Source: Bergeyella porcorum
GTDB taxonomy: Bacteria; Bacteroidota; Bacteroidia; Flavobacteriales; Weeksellaceae
Direction of reading: 5' to 3'
NCBI RefSeq assembly: GCF_042427575.1
Contig: NZ_JBHMFD010000007.1
Span: forward strand, 359,054 to 423,053
DNA: 64,000 bases
Shown: positions 34,138 through 42,985 of the stretch, piece by piece
Position numbering within the stretch: the first letter of the stretch is position 1
Layout of the letters: each line of letters opens with the position of its first letter
Translations under genes and position numbers: made by a program
Notes under the pieces: model-generated
The model's database searches: none
Seen by the model: the letters and a program-made list of their open reading frames with translations, nothing else
What the model was told of the DNA's origin: nothing

Positions 34138-35334
34138 ATGTATAAACAAAATATGCAAACGGATATAAAAACATCTTCTAATCAACATTCCCATCTCGGA
34201 GGACAACAGGCTGGTCTTCGTGTTCTGATGAGCGGTGGCGGCACGGGAGGGCATATCTTCCCAGCGGTGGCGATTGCTCAGGAAATTAAAAAAAGATTTC
34301 CCAATGCCGAGTTTCTATTCATAGGAGCCAATGGCAAAATGGAAATGGAAAAAGTGCCTCAGGCAGGGTTTAAAATAGAGGGGCTAAACATTGCAGGATT
34401 TAATAGAGGAAATCTTTTCGCTAATTTTAAACTTCCTTTCAAAATTGTTTCCAGTTTATTAAAAGCAAGGAGAATCATCAAGCAGTTCAAACCTGATTTT
34501 GCGGTAGGAACGGGAGGTTTTGCCAGTGGACCAGCGTTGTTTGTTGCTTCGCAGATGGGCGTACCTATTTTCATTCAAGAACAAAATTCCTTGCCAGGGA
34601 AGACCAATCTTTTCTTGGCTAAAAAAGCAAAAGCCGTCTTCACCGCCTATCCTGATATGGAGAAGTTTTTCTCAGGAGCAAAGACCTTTTTTCTGGGAAA
34701 TCCCATCCGTGAAAACATCATTACCGATAGAGTAGATGCCGCTTTGGCGAAGGAAAAATTAGGTTTAGATAAAGATAAGCTCACCATCCTCTCTGTAGGT
34801 GGTTCATTGGGTTCAAAAACTTTGAATGACGCTTGGAGTAGGCATCTTCCTCAGTTAGCAGAAAAAGATATTCAGCTAATATGGCAAACAGGGAAGCAGA
34901 GTGTTCTGTCTTCTAAAGGAAGCGAAACACCGAGCAATGAGAAGATAAGCCATCAACCATCAACCATCAACCATCAACTAATTAGTGAGTTCATCTCAGA
35001 TATGCCATTGGCGTATTCTGCTGCGGATGTTATTGTCTCTCGTGCAGGAGCCATTGCCATTTCGGAGCTCTCTGTGGCTCAAAAGCCAATATTGCTGGTA
35101 CCGTTTCCTTTTGCAGCTGAAGACCATCAGACACAGAATGCTCTAACGCTGGTGAATAAAAACGCTGCCAAAATGGTGAAAGATGTAGAAATGAAAGAGA
35201 AATTTTGGGCAACTTTGATGGAAATTTGCGAAAGCGAAACGTTGAGAAAAGAGATGGGCGAAAATTTAGGTTATTTTGCCAGACCAAATGCCACAAAGGA
35301 AATTGTAGATGAGATTTTTAAGCTAAGGATATAG
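34138..35334 (+). CDS. murG: Undecaprenyl-PP-MurNAc-pentapeptide GlcNAc transferase (with repeat-derived insert)
   Basis: 398 residues, longer than the usual 355-370. The first glycine loop GGGTGGHIFPA is near residues 32-42, EQNSLPGKTN near 150, the second-domain SVGGSLGSKTLN near 221, and the UDP-binding SRAGAIAISEL near 300. It makes lipid II at the membrane. Two oddities: a 25-residue N-terminal extension (QNMQTDIKTSSNQHSHLGG), and an inserted loop of about 24 residues (from about SSKGSETPSNEK) encoded partly by a (CCATCAA)4 tandem repeat at 34950-34977. The frame is kept, and all catalytic motifs remain. Confidence 0.93.
   Translation: MYKQNMQTDIKTSSNQHSHLGGQQAGLRVLMSGGGTGGHIFPAVAIAQEIKKRFPNAEFLFIGANGKMEMEKVPQAGFKIEGLNIAGFNRGNLFANFKLPFKIVSSLLKARRIIKQFKPDFAVGTGGFASGPALFVASQMGVPIFIQEQNSLPGKTNLFLAKKAKAVFTAYPDMEKFFSGAKTFFLGNPIRENIITDRVDAALAKEKLGLDKDKLTILSVGGSLGSKTLNDAWSRHLPQLAEKDIQLIWQTGKQSVLSSKGSETPSNEKISHQPSTINHQLISEFISDMPLAYSAADVIVSRAGAIAISELSVAQKPILLVPFPFAAEDHQTQNALTLVNKNAAKMVKDVEMKEKFWATLMEICESETLRKEMGENLGYFARPNATKEIVDEIFKLRI
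34950..34977 (+). repeat. (CCATCAA)4 heptamer repeat inside murG
   Basis: Four perfect 7-bp units in coding sequence, giving HQPSTINHQ. Same composition as the dispersed intergenic CAACTATCAAC repeats. Gain or loss of one unit would frameshift an essential gene. Confidence 0.95.
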
Positions 35335-35340
35335 AAGAAA

Positions 35341-36333
35341 ATGGATTACAAGAGTAAAATATTGATTTATCAAACCGAAGATGGCATTATAAAGATTGAT
35401 GTAAAGCTAGAAGAAGAGAGTATTTGGCTTTCCGTAGATCAAATGGCGACACTTTTTGGTAGAGATAAATCAACCATTTCTAGGCATATTAAAAATATTT
35501 TTGAAGAAGGAGAATTACAACAAGATTCAGTTGTTGCAAATTTTGCAACAACTGCTTCGGATAATAAAACTTATCAAGTAGATTATTATAATCTTGATGT
35601 TATTATTTCAGTGGGCTATCGTGTAAAATCTATTCAAGGGACTAAATTTAGAATTTGGGCAACAGAAAGACTCAAAGAGTATCTTGTAAAGGGTTTTACG
35701 ATAAATGATGAACGATTGAAAAATCTGGGAGGAGGGAACTATTGGAAGGAGTTATTAGCGAGGATTAAAGAAATTCGGTCAAGCGAAAAGGTGATGTACA
35801 GACAGGTGTTGGAGTTATATACAACAGCTGTGGATTATAATCCTAAAAGTGAAACAAGTCTTATTTTTTTTAAGATGGTTCAGAATAAATTACACTATGC
35901 AGCACACGGAAATACCGCAAGTGAAGTAATTTATTTTAGAGTTGATAGCGATAAACCTTTTGCAGGACTTACCAACTTTAAGGGAAATCAGCCTACACAA
36001 GCAGAAGCAATGATCGCAAAAAACTATCTCACAGAGCAAGAGTTGAGGATATTGAACAATTTAGTTTCGGCTTATTTTGATTTGGTAGAACTCAACGCTA
36101 TTGAAGAAAGAGAAATGAAGATGGAAGATTTTGTGAAAGAATTGGATAATATTCTTTCATCGGCTGGTAGAAAAGTATTAGATAATGCAGGAAGAATATC
36201 AAGTAAGCAAGCAGAAGATAAGGCTGTGAAGGAATATAAAAAATACAAAGCAAAAATGCTTGTAGATGTAGAAAGAGAATATCTTAATGTCATCAACACT
36301 TTACAAAAAGAAATGAAAAAAACTAAAAAATGA
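35341..36333 (+). CDS. RhuM family protein inserted between murG and murC
   Basis: 330 residues. The RhuM signature is visible: an HTH-like segment IWLSVDQMATLFGRDKSTISRHIKNIF (about residues 26-52), SVVANFATTASDNKTYQVDYYNLDVIISVGYRVKS, FRIWATERLKEYLVKGF, and the C-terminal domain with FSYAAHG-like KLHYAAHGNTASE and YLTEQELRILNNLVSAYFDLVE. RhuM proteins occur on genomic islands and near restriction systems; the function is not settled. It starts 7 bp after murG and ends in an ATGA overlap with murC, so it is translationally embedded in the operon. It is AT-richer than its neighbours, which suggests acquisition. Confidence 0.9.
   Translation: MDYKSKILIYQTEDGIIKIDVKLEEESIWLSVDQMATLFGRDKSTISRHIKNIFEEGELQQDSVVANFATTASDNKTYQVDYYNLDVIISVGYRVKSIQGTKFRIWATERLKEYLVKGFTINDERLKNLGGGNYWKELLARIKEIRSSEKVMYRQVLELYTTAVDYNPKSETSLIFFKMVQNKLHYAAHGNTASEVIYFRVDSDKPFAGLTNFKGNQPTQAEAMIAKNYLTEQELRILNNLVSAYFDLVELNAIEEREMKMEDFVKELDNILSSAGRKVLDNAGRISSKQAEDKAVKEYKKYKAKMLVDVEREYLNVINTLQKEMKKTKK
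35529..35553. repeat. 25-bp perfect inverted repeat inside the RhuM gene
   Basis: AGTTGTTGCAAA, a central T, then TTTGCAACAACT. It encodes the conserved VVANFATT stretch. Confidence 0.85.
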
Positions 36334-37679
36334 AACAGTATAATAATTTCTATTTCATCGGTATCGGAGGGATTGGGATGTCCGCATTAGCAAGATATTT
36401 CCACTCTCTTGGGAAGAAAGTTTTGGGCTACGATAAAACCGAAACCAAACTTACCAAAAAACTTCAAGCCGAAGGCATTGCCATAGCGTTTGAAGATGAA
36501 ATCAGCGATGAAATTAAACAACTAAAAAAAGAGGATACTTTGGTGATTTTTACCCCTGCCATTAAGCAGTTGGGCATAATGGATTATTTTCAAAACCAAG
36601 GATTTGAAGTTCTGAAAAGAGCCAAAGTCTTGGGAATGATTACTGAAAATACTCAATGTATTGCAGTAGCAGGGACACACGGCAAAACCACCACTTCCAG
36701 CCTTGTAGCTCACCTTTGTAAGGAAGCCAATTTACCATTTTCAGCATTTTTAGGAGGTATTTCAGAGAATTTTGGGTCTAATTTCCTATTCAATGGTAAT
36801 GAATATTCCGTCCTAGAAGCCGATGAGTATGATAGAAGTTTCCTCAATCTCTCTCCAGATTGGGCGTTGATTACTTCCACCGATGCCGACCATCTGGACA
36901 TCTACGGAGATACTTCTACCATAGAGCAAGGATTTAATGATTTTGCAAACTTAGTACCATCTGACCAACAACTTTTTGTAAGAAAAGGAATTGATATTCA
37001 CAGAAATGCAAAGACCTATGTGGTGAATGAAGCGGCAGATTATTTTTCGGATAATCTCAAAATGGAGGGCGACCAGATTTCCTTCGATTTTCATTTGCCC
37101 AATGGCGAAATTCATCGCTTTTCTTGGGAAATACCGGGGATTCACAATGTAGAAAATGCCACAGGAGCTTTGGCAATATTGCATAATTTGGGTGTAGAAA
37201 TAGAAGTTTTGAAAAAAGCATTGGCAAATTTTAAAGGCATTAAAAGACGCTATACCAAGCATACATTTTCCAATGGAAAGGTTTATATAGATGACTATGC
37301 CCACCATCCAACGGAGCTCAATGCGGTGATAGGCTCTATCCGAACTTTTTACCCAGATAAAAAACTTTTGGTTGCCTTTCAGCCACATTTGTTTAGTAGA
37401 ACAAAAGACTTTGCAGCGGGCTTTGCAGAGAGTTTGTCCCAAGCCGATGAACTCATTTTGCTCGATATTTACCCAGCAAGAGAATTACAAGAAAATTTTG
37501 AAGGAATTACTTCCGATTGGTTGCTAAAAAAAGTAACTTTGCAGAATAAGGAAATTTCTACCCTTTCGGAAGCATTTGGGAAAATTAAAAGTAAACATTT
37601 TGATATTCTCCTTACCGTAGGAGCGGGAAATATAGATACCCTATACGACCCAATTGTGGAATGGCTTGGAGAGAAGTAA
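36330..37679 (+). CDS. murC: UDP-N-acetylmuramate-L-alanine ligase
   Basis: 449 residues. Nucleotide-binding N-terminus FIGIGGIGMSALARYFHSLGKKV, ATP loop VAGTHGKTTTSSL near residue 114, EADEYDRSFLNLSPDWALIT, and DDYAHHPTELNAV in the C-terminal domain. Adds the first amino acid of the stem peptide. The ATG overlaps the RhuM stop codon (ATGA), so murC translation is probably coupled to RhuM. Confidence 0.97.
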   Translation: MKQYNNFYFIGIGGIGMSALARYFHSLGKKVLGYDKTETKLTKKLQAEGIAIAFEDEISDEIKQLKKEDTLVIFTPAIKQLGIMDYFQNQGFEVLKRAKVLGMITENTQCIAVAGTHGKTTTSSLVAHLCKEANLPFSAFLGGISENFGSNFLFNGNEYSVLEADEYDRSFLNLSPDWALITSTDADHLDIYGDTSTIEQGFNDFANLVPSDQQLFVRKGIDIHRNAKTYVVNEAADYFSDNLKMEGDQISFDFHLPNGEIHRFSWEIPGIHNVENATGALAILHNLGVEIEVLKKALANFKGIKRRYTKHTFSNGKVYIDDYAHHPTELNAVIGSIRTFYPDKKLLVAFQPHLFSRTKDFAAGFAESLSQADELILLDIYPARELQENFEGITSDWLLKKVTLQNKEISTLSEAFGKIKSKHFDILLTVGAGNIDTLYDPIVEWLGEK

Positions 37680-37724
37680 CGATTTAAATAATTGAAAGAT
37701 AAACCGTTTGAATAAAATAAATTA

Positions 37725-38486
37725 ATGAAAAACAAATACAGAATATTAAAAATATTAAGTACAGTAATCATCTTCGGATTTTTACTGAGTTTTTCATTGC
37801 AACGGTTTAATGAGGCAGAACTGAGTAGCGTATCAGTCAATATGCTCTACCCAACTCCAGAGGAGAAAGTCTATTTCATAGATGAAAAAGATGTGAAAGA
37901 TTTCATCAAAAAATCTAATCCTACGGGAAAGATTGGAGATATCAACATTCCAGAACTAGAGAGAGAAGTGAATGGCTTTCCGTCTGTGGATAGTGCCAAT
38001 GTCTATCTTAATCTCAATGGACATCTCAATGTGGATATATCGCAGAAGATACCAGCGTTTAGACTTAGTAGAAATGGAGAAACTTTCTATGTAGATAAGA
38101 AGGCTAATGAGTTTAGGATTTCTAAAAACTATTCTCATCCTGTAATGCTGGTGGTAGGTGATGTAAAACGCAGCGAGTATCAGGATTTGATAGCGTTTGT
38201 TAATATCATTCATCAAGATGATTTTAGTAAAAAATTCTTTATTGGAATAAAAAAGATAAAAAACGACTATTATCTACTTACTACCGATGGAAATTTTGAT
38301 GTGGAAATAGGAAGTTTGGAAAACCTCGAGTTTAAAATAAAAGGATTTAAAGCATTTGTTGAAAAATTTTTGATATATCAGAATCCAAAAAAATATATCA
38401 AAGTTTCCGTAAAATTTGATAATCAGATTGTAACAACCCTCAATCCACATTATCAAAAAGAAGAAAAAGAAGAATCTAAAAATTAA
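37725..38486 (+). CDS. ftsQ: Cell-division protein FtsQ/DivIB
   Basis: 253 residues: an N-terminal membrane helix (about 8-24), then a POTRA domain (YFIDEKDVKDFIKKSNPTGKIGDINIPELEREVNGFPSVDSANVYLNLNG) and a beta domain ending in a charged tail (QKEEKEESKN). FtsQ scaffolds the divisome in the periplasm. Position between murC and ftsA supports the call. Confidence 0.9.
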   Translation: MKNKYRILKILSTVIIFGFLLSFSLQRFNEAELSSVSVNMLYPTPEEKVYFIDEKDVKDFIKKSNPTGKIGDINIPELEREVNGFPSVDSANVYLNLNGHLNVDISQKIPAFRLSRNGETFYVDKKANEFRISKNYSHPVMLVVGDVKRSEYQDLIAFVNIIHQDDFSKKFFIGIKKIKNDYYLLTTDGNFDVEIGSLENLEFKIKGFKAFVEKFLIYQNPKKYIKVSVKFDNQIVTTLNPHYQKEEKEESKN

Positions 38487-38535
38487 TATAAAAAAACACT
38501 AAGGAATTATAATCAGTTAAAATCAGAGTCAGATT

Positions 38536-39903
38536 ATGCAGCATCAGGAGTATTCAGTAGGGTTAGATATCGGAACAACGAAGATTGTAGCCATCGTTGG
38601 GCGTAGGAATAGCCACGGGAAGATAGAAGTGTTGGGCGTAGGTAAAACCAAAAGCCTTGGTGTGCACAAAGGTATTGTCAATAATATCTCGCAGACCATT
38701 GCTTCAATTCGTACCGCTGTGAGCGAAGCCGAAAAAAGTGCAGGTGTATCCATTACCAAAGTAACGGTAGGGATTGCAGGGAAGCACATTCGCTCGTTGC
38801 AACATTCGGATTACATTATGAGAGAAAATCCAGACAAGTTTATCGATGAAGATGATATAGAAGCCCTTAAAGACCAAGTGAAAAAATTGGTGATGCTGCC
38901 TGGGGAAGAAATCATCCACGTCTTACCTCAAGAATATAAAATAGACTCTGAAGGGGAAATCCACGAGCCCATTGGGATGCACGGTAAACGCCTTGAAGCC
39001 AACTTCCACGTGGTAGTGGGGCAGATGGGAAGCATCCGAAATATAGCAAGATGCGTGCGTGAAGCAGGCTTGGAGATGGAAGCCCTCACTCTAGAACCAT
39101 TAGCCTCATCAGAAGCTGTACTTACTAAAGAAGAAAAAGAAGCAGGTGTTGCTATTGTAGATATTGGAGGCGGTACTACAGATATTGCCATTTTTAAAGA
39201 TAATATCATTCGCCATACTTGTGTCATTCCTTATGGAGGTGGTATCATTACAGAAGATATTAAGGAAGGATGTTCCATCATAGAAAAGCACGCAGAGCAA
39301 CTGAAAGTGAGATTCGGCTCGGCAATGCCAGAGATGGAGAAAGAAAATACCTTCGTTACCATTCCAGGCTTGCACGGCAGACCAGATAAAGAAATCTCTG
39401 TGAAGACTTTAGCAGAAATCATCAAGGCAAGAGTAGAGGAGATTTTAGAGATGATTAATACAGAGCTTAAGGCTTATGGTGCTTTTGAGCAGAAGAAAAA
39501 ACTCATTGCGGGGATTGTACTCACAGGAGGGGGAACCAACCTGAAGCATATCCGACAGCTCACCAACTATATCACAGGGTTTGATAGCAGACTAGGCTAT
39601 GCTAATGAATACATTTCTAACGATAAAAATCAATACCTTAGAGGTCCAGAATATGCCACAGGTATAGGACTTCTAATGGAGAGTTTGAAAATTAGAGATA
39701 AAAAACTCCCTCAGGAGGAGGAAGATAATATATCGCCAGAACAACCAGCAGTAGAAAAAGTAAATGCAGAAATAGAGGAGGCGATTCAAAAGGAAGAACC
39801 TACCATTGAGGAAGTGGCAAAAGCTAAAAATCAAAAAAAACTTACTCTGGGACAAGGCTTATTGGATAGAGTAAAAAAATTTTTTGAGGAAGTAGAAGAA
39901 TAA
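38536..39903 (+). CDS. ftsA: Cell-division actin homologue FtsA
   Basis: 455 residues. Actin-fold motifs: SVGLDIGTTKIVAIVG (phosphate 1, residues 6-21), VDIGGGTTDIAIF (phosphate 2, about 208) and LTGGGTNLKHI (adenosine, about 330). The C-terminal amphipathic helix GLLDRVKKFFEEVEE tethers it to the membrane. Recruits FtsZ. A linker rich in Glu and Lys (about 395-435) precedes the helix. Confidence 0.96.
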   Translation: MQHQEYSVGLDIGTTKIVAIVGRRNSHGKIEVLGVGKTKSLGVHKGIVNNISQTIASIRTAVSEAEKSAGVSITKVTVGIAGKHIRSLQHSDYIMRENPDKFIDEDDIEALKDQVKKLVMLPGEEIIHVLPQEYKIDSEGEIHEPIGMHGKRLEANFHVVVGQMGSIRNIARCVREAGLEMEALTLEPLASSEAVLTKEEKEAGVAIVDIGGGTTDIAIFKDNIIRHTCVIPYGGGIITEDIKEGCSIIEKHAEQLKVRFGSAMPEMEKENTFVTIPGLHGRPDKEISVKTLAEIIKARVEEILEMINTELKAYGAFEQKKKLIAGIVLTGGGTNLKHIRQLTNYITGFDSRLGYANEYISNDKNQYLRGPEYATGIGLLMESLKIRDKKLPQEEEDNISPEQPAVEKVNAEIEEAIQKEEPTIEEVAKAKNQKKLTLGQGLLDRVKKFFEEVEE

Positions 39904-39992
39904 AAATCGCTCTAAAAAAATAAAAAACACAAAATTTTTCATCAAAAAGCGAAAAAAAATAGTAATTTAGATTTTTCAACGAAATATATAAA

Positions 39993-41852
39993 ATGGACAA
40001 CATAGGAATGCAAGGATTTACATTAGATTTACCAAAGGGTAATTCATCAATCATAAAAGTTATCGGCGTAGGTGGCGGTGGTAATAATGCCCTGAAACAT
40101 ATGTATGAGAAAGGAATACACGGGGTGGACTTCGTGATATGCAATACCGATGCTCAAACATTGAATAATAATCCCGTATCCAACAAAGTGCAGCTTGGCG
40201 TTTCCATTACAGAGGGACTTGGTGCTGGTGCAGACCCAGAAGTGGGAGAAAAAGCCGCAATTGAAAGTATAGATGACATCAAAGCTGCTTTGGGACAAAA
40301 TACCAAAATGGTTTTCATTACCGCAGGAATGGGAGGTGGTACTGGGACGGGAGCTGCACCTGTAGTAGCCAAAGTAGCCAAGGAAATGGGCATCCTCACC
40401 GTGGGTATCGTTACTGTACCATTCACTTTTGAAGGCAAAAGAAGATTGGAGCAAGCCGAAAGCGGATTAGAAAAACTAAGAAACAATGTAGATTCTCTTA
40501 TTGTTATCAATAATGATAAATTGAGACAGCAATTTGGAAATCTTGGTTTCAAGCAAGGTTTCTCCAAAGCAGATGAAGTGCTTACCAATGCTGCCAAAGG
40601 TATGGCAGAGGTGATTACCGCTCCGTTTGCTATTAATATCGACTTCCGAGATGCTAAATCTGTGCTTCAAAACTCTGGTACTGCCCTAATGTCCACAGGG
40701 ATTGCTACAGGTGAGAAAAGAGCAGAAGAGGCGGTAAGAAAAGCATTAGACTCCCCACTATTGAACGATAATAAAATCACGGGGGCTAAAGATGTCCTTC
40801 TATTGATATTAAGTGGTTCAGATGAGGCTCACGAAGCAACAATGGATGAAATAGGACTTATCAACGATTATGTACAGACTGAAGCTGGAGGTAATAATAA
40901 TGCCAATATTATCTTTGGTGTGGGAACAGATGAAGAGTTGGGAGATGCCATTAAAGTATTGGTGATTGCAACAGGTTTTGCAAAGGAAGCACCTATCCAT
41001 AGTGGAACTACTGAAAAAATCAATTACAATCTGCAAGATGCTTCTCAAAAAAAGCCCGCTCATAAAGGCTCGCCGTTTCTTACTAAGGAAGAAAGAGAGC
41101 ACAGCACGGCAGGTGAATTTAAGCCTAAAAATGTCTTCAGACTAGATGATGAGGAAGATGCGGCACCGCAGTTTAAAGCAGTAATACCTGTACAAGCCAA
41201 GATAGTAGAGGAGGTGGATACCCAAGTAATGTACTTGGATGAAGACAATGGAGAGCCAGAGTTTTCTTATGAAGAAACATCGGTTGTAGAACCAGATTTG
41301 TTCAATTATGCAGCTTTTGAAGAAGAACAAGATACTCAATCTTTCTCTTTTGAGTTTGAAAAACCAATAGTAGAGGAGACCCCTAAATCTTCTTTGATAG
41401 AAGAAAAGCCAATTGAATTTAGCTTTGCGGTTAATGAACCAGAGGAAAATCTGCCTTTTTTCAAAACAGAAAAAGCACCTGAATTTAAGGTGGAAACAAT
41501 AGAATCTCCAGAGGTGAAAGAGGAGGAAATAGAAGCTCCTAAAGCCATTGTAGAGATTCCAGAAGTGAAAGAAGTGAAGGTGGAGGAAACCAAGGAAACC
41601 TTTACTTTCATCAGCAAACCTACCAATATGGAAAAGGTGAACGAGAGAAGGAATAAGCTGAAGGAGTTCAATTCTCGTTATCAAAACTTTGATGATAACA
41701 ATGAGTTTGAAACCATTCCTGCTTTCAGAAGAAAAAATATTGAAATCAATAATATTAACGCTTCTGAACAGAATATCAGTACTTTCCTTTCAGAAAAAGA
41801 TGGAAGAACACAACTGAGAGAAAATCGTTTTTTGAATAAAGATGTAGATTAA
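39993..41852 (+). CDS. ftsZ: Cell-division GTPase FtsZ with a very long C-terminal linker
   Basis: 619 residues; the usual length is about 380-400. The tubulin signature GGGTGTGAAPV is near residue 112, the T7 loop NIDFRDAKSVL near 212. Residues about 335-590 are an acidic Glu/Val/Pro-rich linker with degenerate repeats (EVKEEEIEAPKAIVEIPEVKEVKVEE). A conserved C-terminal peptide follows (about 600-619). Long linkers are known in Bacteroidota FtsZ, but this one is near the long end. It forms the Z ring. A terminator follows at once. Confidence 0.96.
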   Translation: MDNIGMQGFTLDLPKGNSSIIKVIGVGGGGNNALKHMYEKGIHGVDFVICNTDAQTLNNNPVSNKVQLGVSITEGLGAGADPEVGEKAAIESIDDIKAALGQNTKMVFITAGMGGGTGTGAAPVVAKVAKEMGILTVGIVTVPFTFEGKRRLEQAESGLEKLRNNVDSLIVINNDKLRQQFGNLGFKQGFSKADEVLTNAAKGMAEVITAPFAINIDFRDAKSVLQNSGTALMSTGIATGEKRAEEAVRKALDSPLLNDNKITGAKDVLLLILSGSDEAHEATMDEIGLINDYVQTEAGGNNNANIIFGVGTDEELGDAIKVLVIATGFAKEAPIHSGTTEKINYNLQDASQKKPAHKGSPFLTKEEREHSTAGEFKPKNVFRLDDEEDAAPQFKAVIPVQAKIVEEVDTQVMYLDEDNGEPEFSYEETSVVEPDLFNYAAFEEEQDTQSFSFEFEKPIVEETPKSSLIEEKPIEFSFAVNEPEENLPFFKTEKAPEFKVETIESPEVKEEEIEAPKAIVEIPEVKEVKVEETKETFTFISKPTNMEKVNERRNKLKEFNSRYQNFDDNNEFETIPAFRRKNIEINNINASEQNISTFLSEKDGRTQLRENRFLNKDVD

Positions 41853-41865
41853 TATTAAAAAAATG

Positions 41866-41897
41866 GCCGTTTTACACTTTGTAAGACGGCTATTTTA
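41866..41897. terminator. Terminator after ftsZ (shared with the convergent gene)
   Basis: GCCGTTTTAC (41866-41875) pairs with GTAAGACGGC (41881-41890) with one G-T pair; a T-rich tail follows on the plus strand and A7 precedes it. Confidence 0.78.
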
Positions 41898-41905
41898 TTA
41901 TTGCA

Positions 41906-42412
41906 TTATTCTTTATGAGGAGGTTTATTTCCGTGCATTTCTACCTTTCGGTCTAGCACCTTATGTCGCATTTTACCCTCGTTTTGAAAGAGTTTTAAGA
42001 TTTGCTGAGGGGATAAAATGGTTTGCATTTTTTTAGCATATTCCCTTCTATTATCCATTAATTTTTGTCCCAAATTAAAGCTTTCCTCCAGCTTTCGTTT
42101 AGCTTCATCGTTACTAAGAGTTTCAGGGTCAAAATTATTATTGAAGTTTGATTTTATTTTGCTTTGGGCATCATAATACTCTCCATAGAGAGCTTTGAAT
42201 GCTTCTTTGTTACTTTCGGAGATTTTCAGGCTTTCCAAAAGGGCTTCTTCGTGCAAGCGTTTCATCATTGCTTTTCTCTCCTCATTAGGAAGTTCTCTTA
42301 CGGTTTTGGTATCCTTATCTGTTTTAGGATTATTAAAATCGTTTCTAAACTGGGCATTCATTAGTGAAGATGAAAGCAAAACGAAAATAAAGGCTAATGA
42401 TATCTGTTTCAT
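41906..42412 (-). CDS. Exported Spy/CpxP-like protein of the ECF operon
   Basis: 168 residues with a signal peptide (MKQISLAFIFVLLSSSLMNAQ), then all-helical charged sequence. RREYAKKMQTILSPQQILKLFQNEGKMRHKV resembles the LTxxQ-type motif of Spy/CpxP and other periplasmic stress sensors. Third gene of an operon with an ECF sigma factor and a membrane protein, so sensing of envelope stress is plausible. The resemblance is weak and is based on a short motif. Confidence 0.6.
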   Translation of the reverse strand: MKQISLAFIFVLLSSSLMNAQFRNDFNNPKTDKDTKTVRELPNEERKAMMKRLHEEALLESLKISESNKEAFKALYGEYYDAQSKIKSNFNNNFDPETLSNDEAKRKLEESFNLGQKLMDNRREYAKKMQTILSPQQILKLFQNEGKMRHKVLDRKVEMHGNKPPHKE

Positions 42413-42423
42413 ATGGTATATTT

Positions 42424-42981
42424 TTAGTAAAGGTCTAGATAAACATCTACCTCTGCTTCTTTGGATAGTTCGGTAATGTCTGCTGAGGTAAATGACGCTA
42501 CAATCTGCTCTACATTTTCCGTTGTTTTCGTAGCGTTGTTATTTCTTTTTGTATTGGTTGTTTTGGTGACTGGAGACTGTATCTTGGTTGAGGTTTCGTT
42601 TTGAGCAAGATATGGTTCATTCTCTACAATAGGATTGATTTCCGAAAGTTCGGTTTTGGCATCATTTTCAGGGGAAATCTTGTGATAGGGTTGCTTTACA
42701 TTACTTTTGTAGGCAGTATCGGTACCCTCTGTTTGAGCCAAGGCATCGTTGGGCAGAGTATCACTGATGGATGTAATGAATAATCCTATACCAAAAAGTA
42801 AGACTACCGCGGCGGCTATAGCGTACCACAGCGTTCTATTACCGCCAATAGTGTGTGTGGTTTTCTCTGCATCAACAGTTTGTTTCAGTACATTGTCTTG
42901 CACCTTTTCAAAAAGCTGTTCAGGGGTTTTATAAATGTTTTTACGATTTAATTTTTCTATATCAAAATGATTCATTTTCAA
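42424..42981 (-). CDS. Putative membrane-bound anti-sigma-like protein
   Basis: 185 residues: a charged cytoplasmic N-terminus (FDIEKLNRKNIYKTPEQLFEKVQDNVLKQ), one membrane helix (about 48-69, LWYAIAAAVVLLFGIGLFIT), and a Ser/Thr/Asn-rich periplasmic part. This topology and its position 4 bp after the ECF sigma gene suggest an anti-sigma factor, but no ZAS zinc motif is present. No family was recognised. Confidence 0.6.
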   Translation of the reverse strand: MKMNHFDIEKLNRKNIYKTPEQLFEKVQDNVLKQTVDAEKTTHTIGGNRTLWYAIAAAVVLLFGIGLFITSISDTLPNDALAQTEGTDTAYKSNVKQPYHKISPENDAKTELSEINPIVENEPYLAQNETSTKIQSPVTKTTNTKRNNNATKTTENVEQIVASFTSADITELSKEAEVDVYLDLY

Positions 42982-42985
42982 AAAA

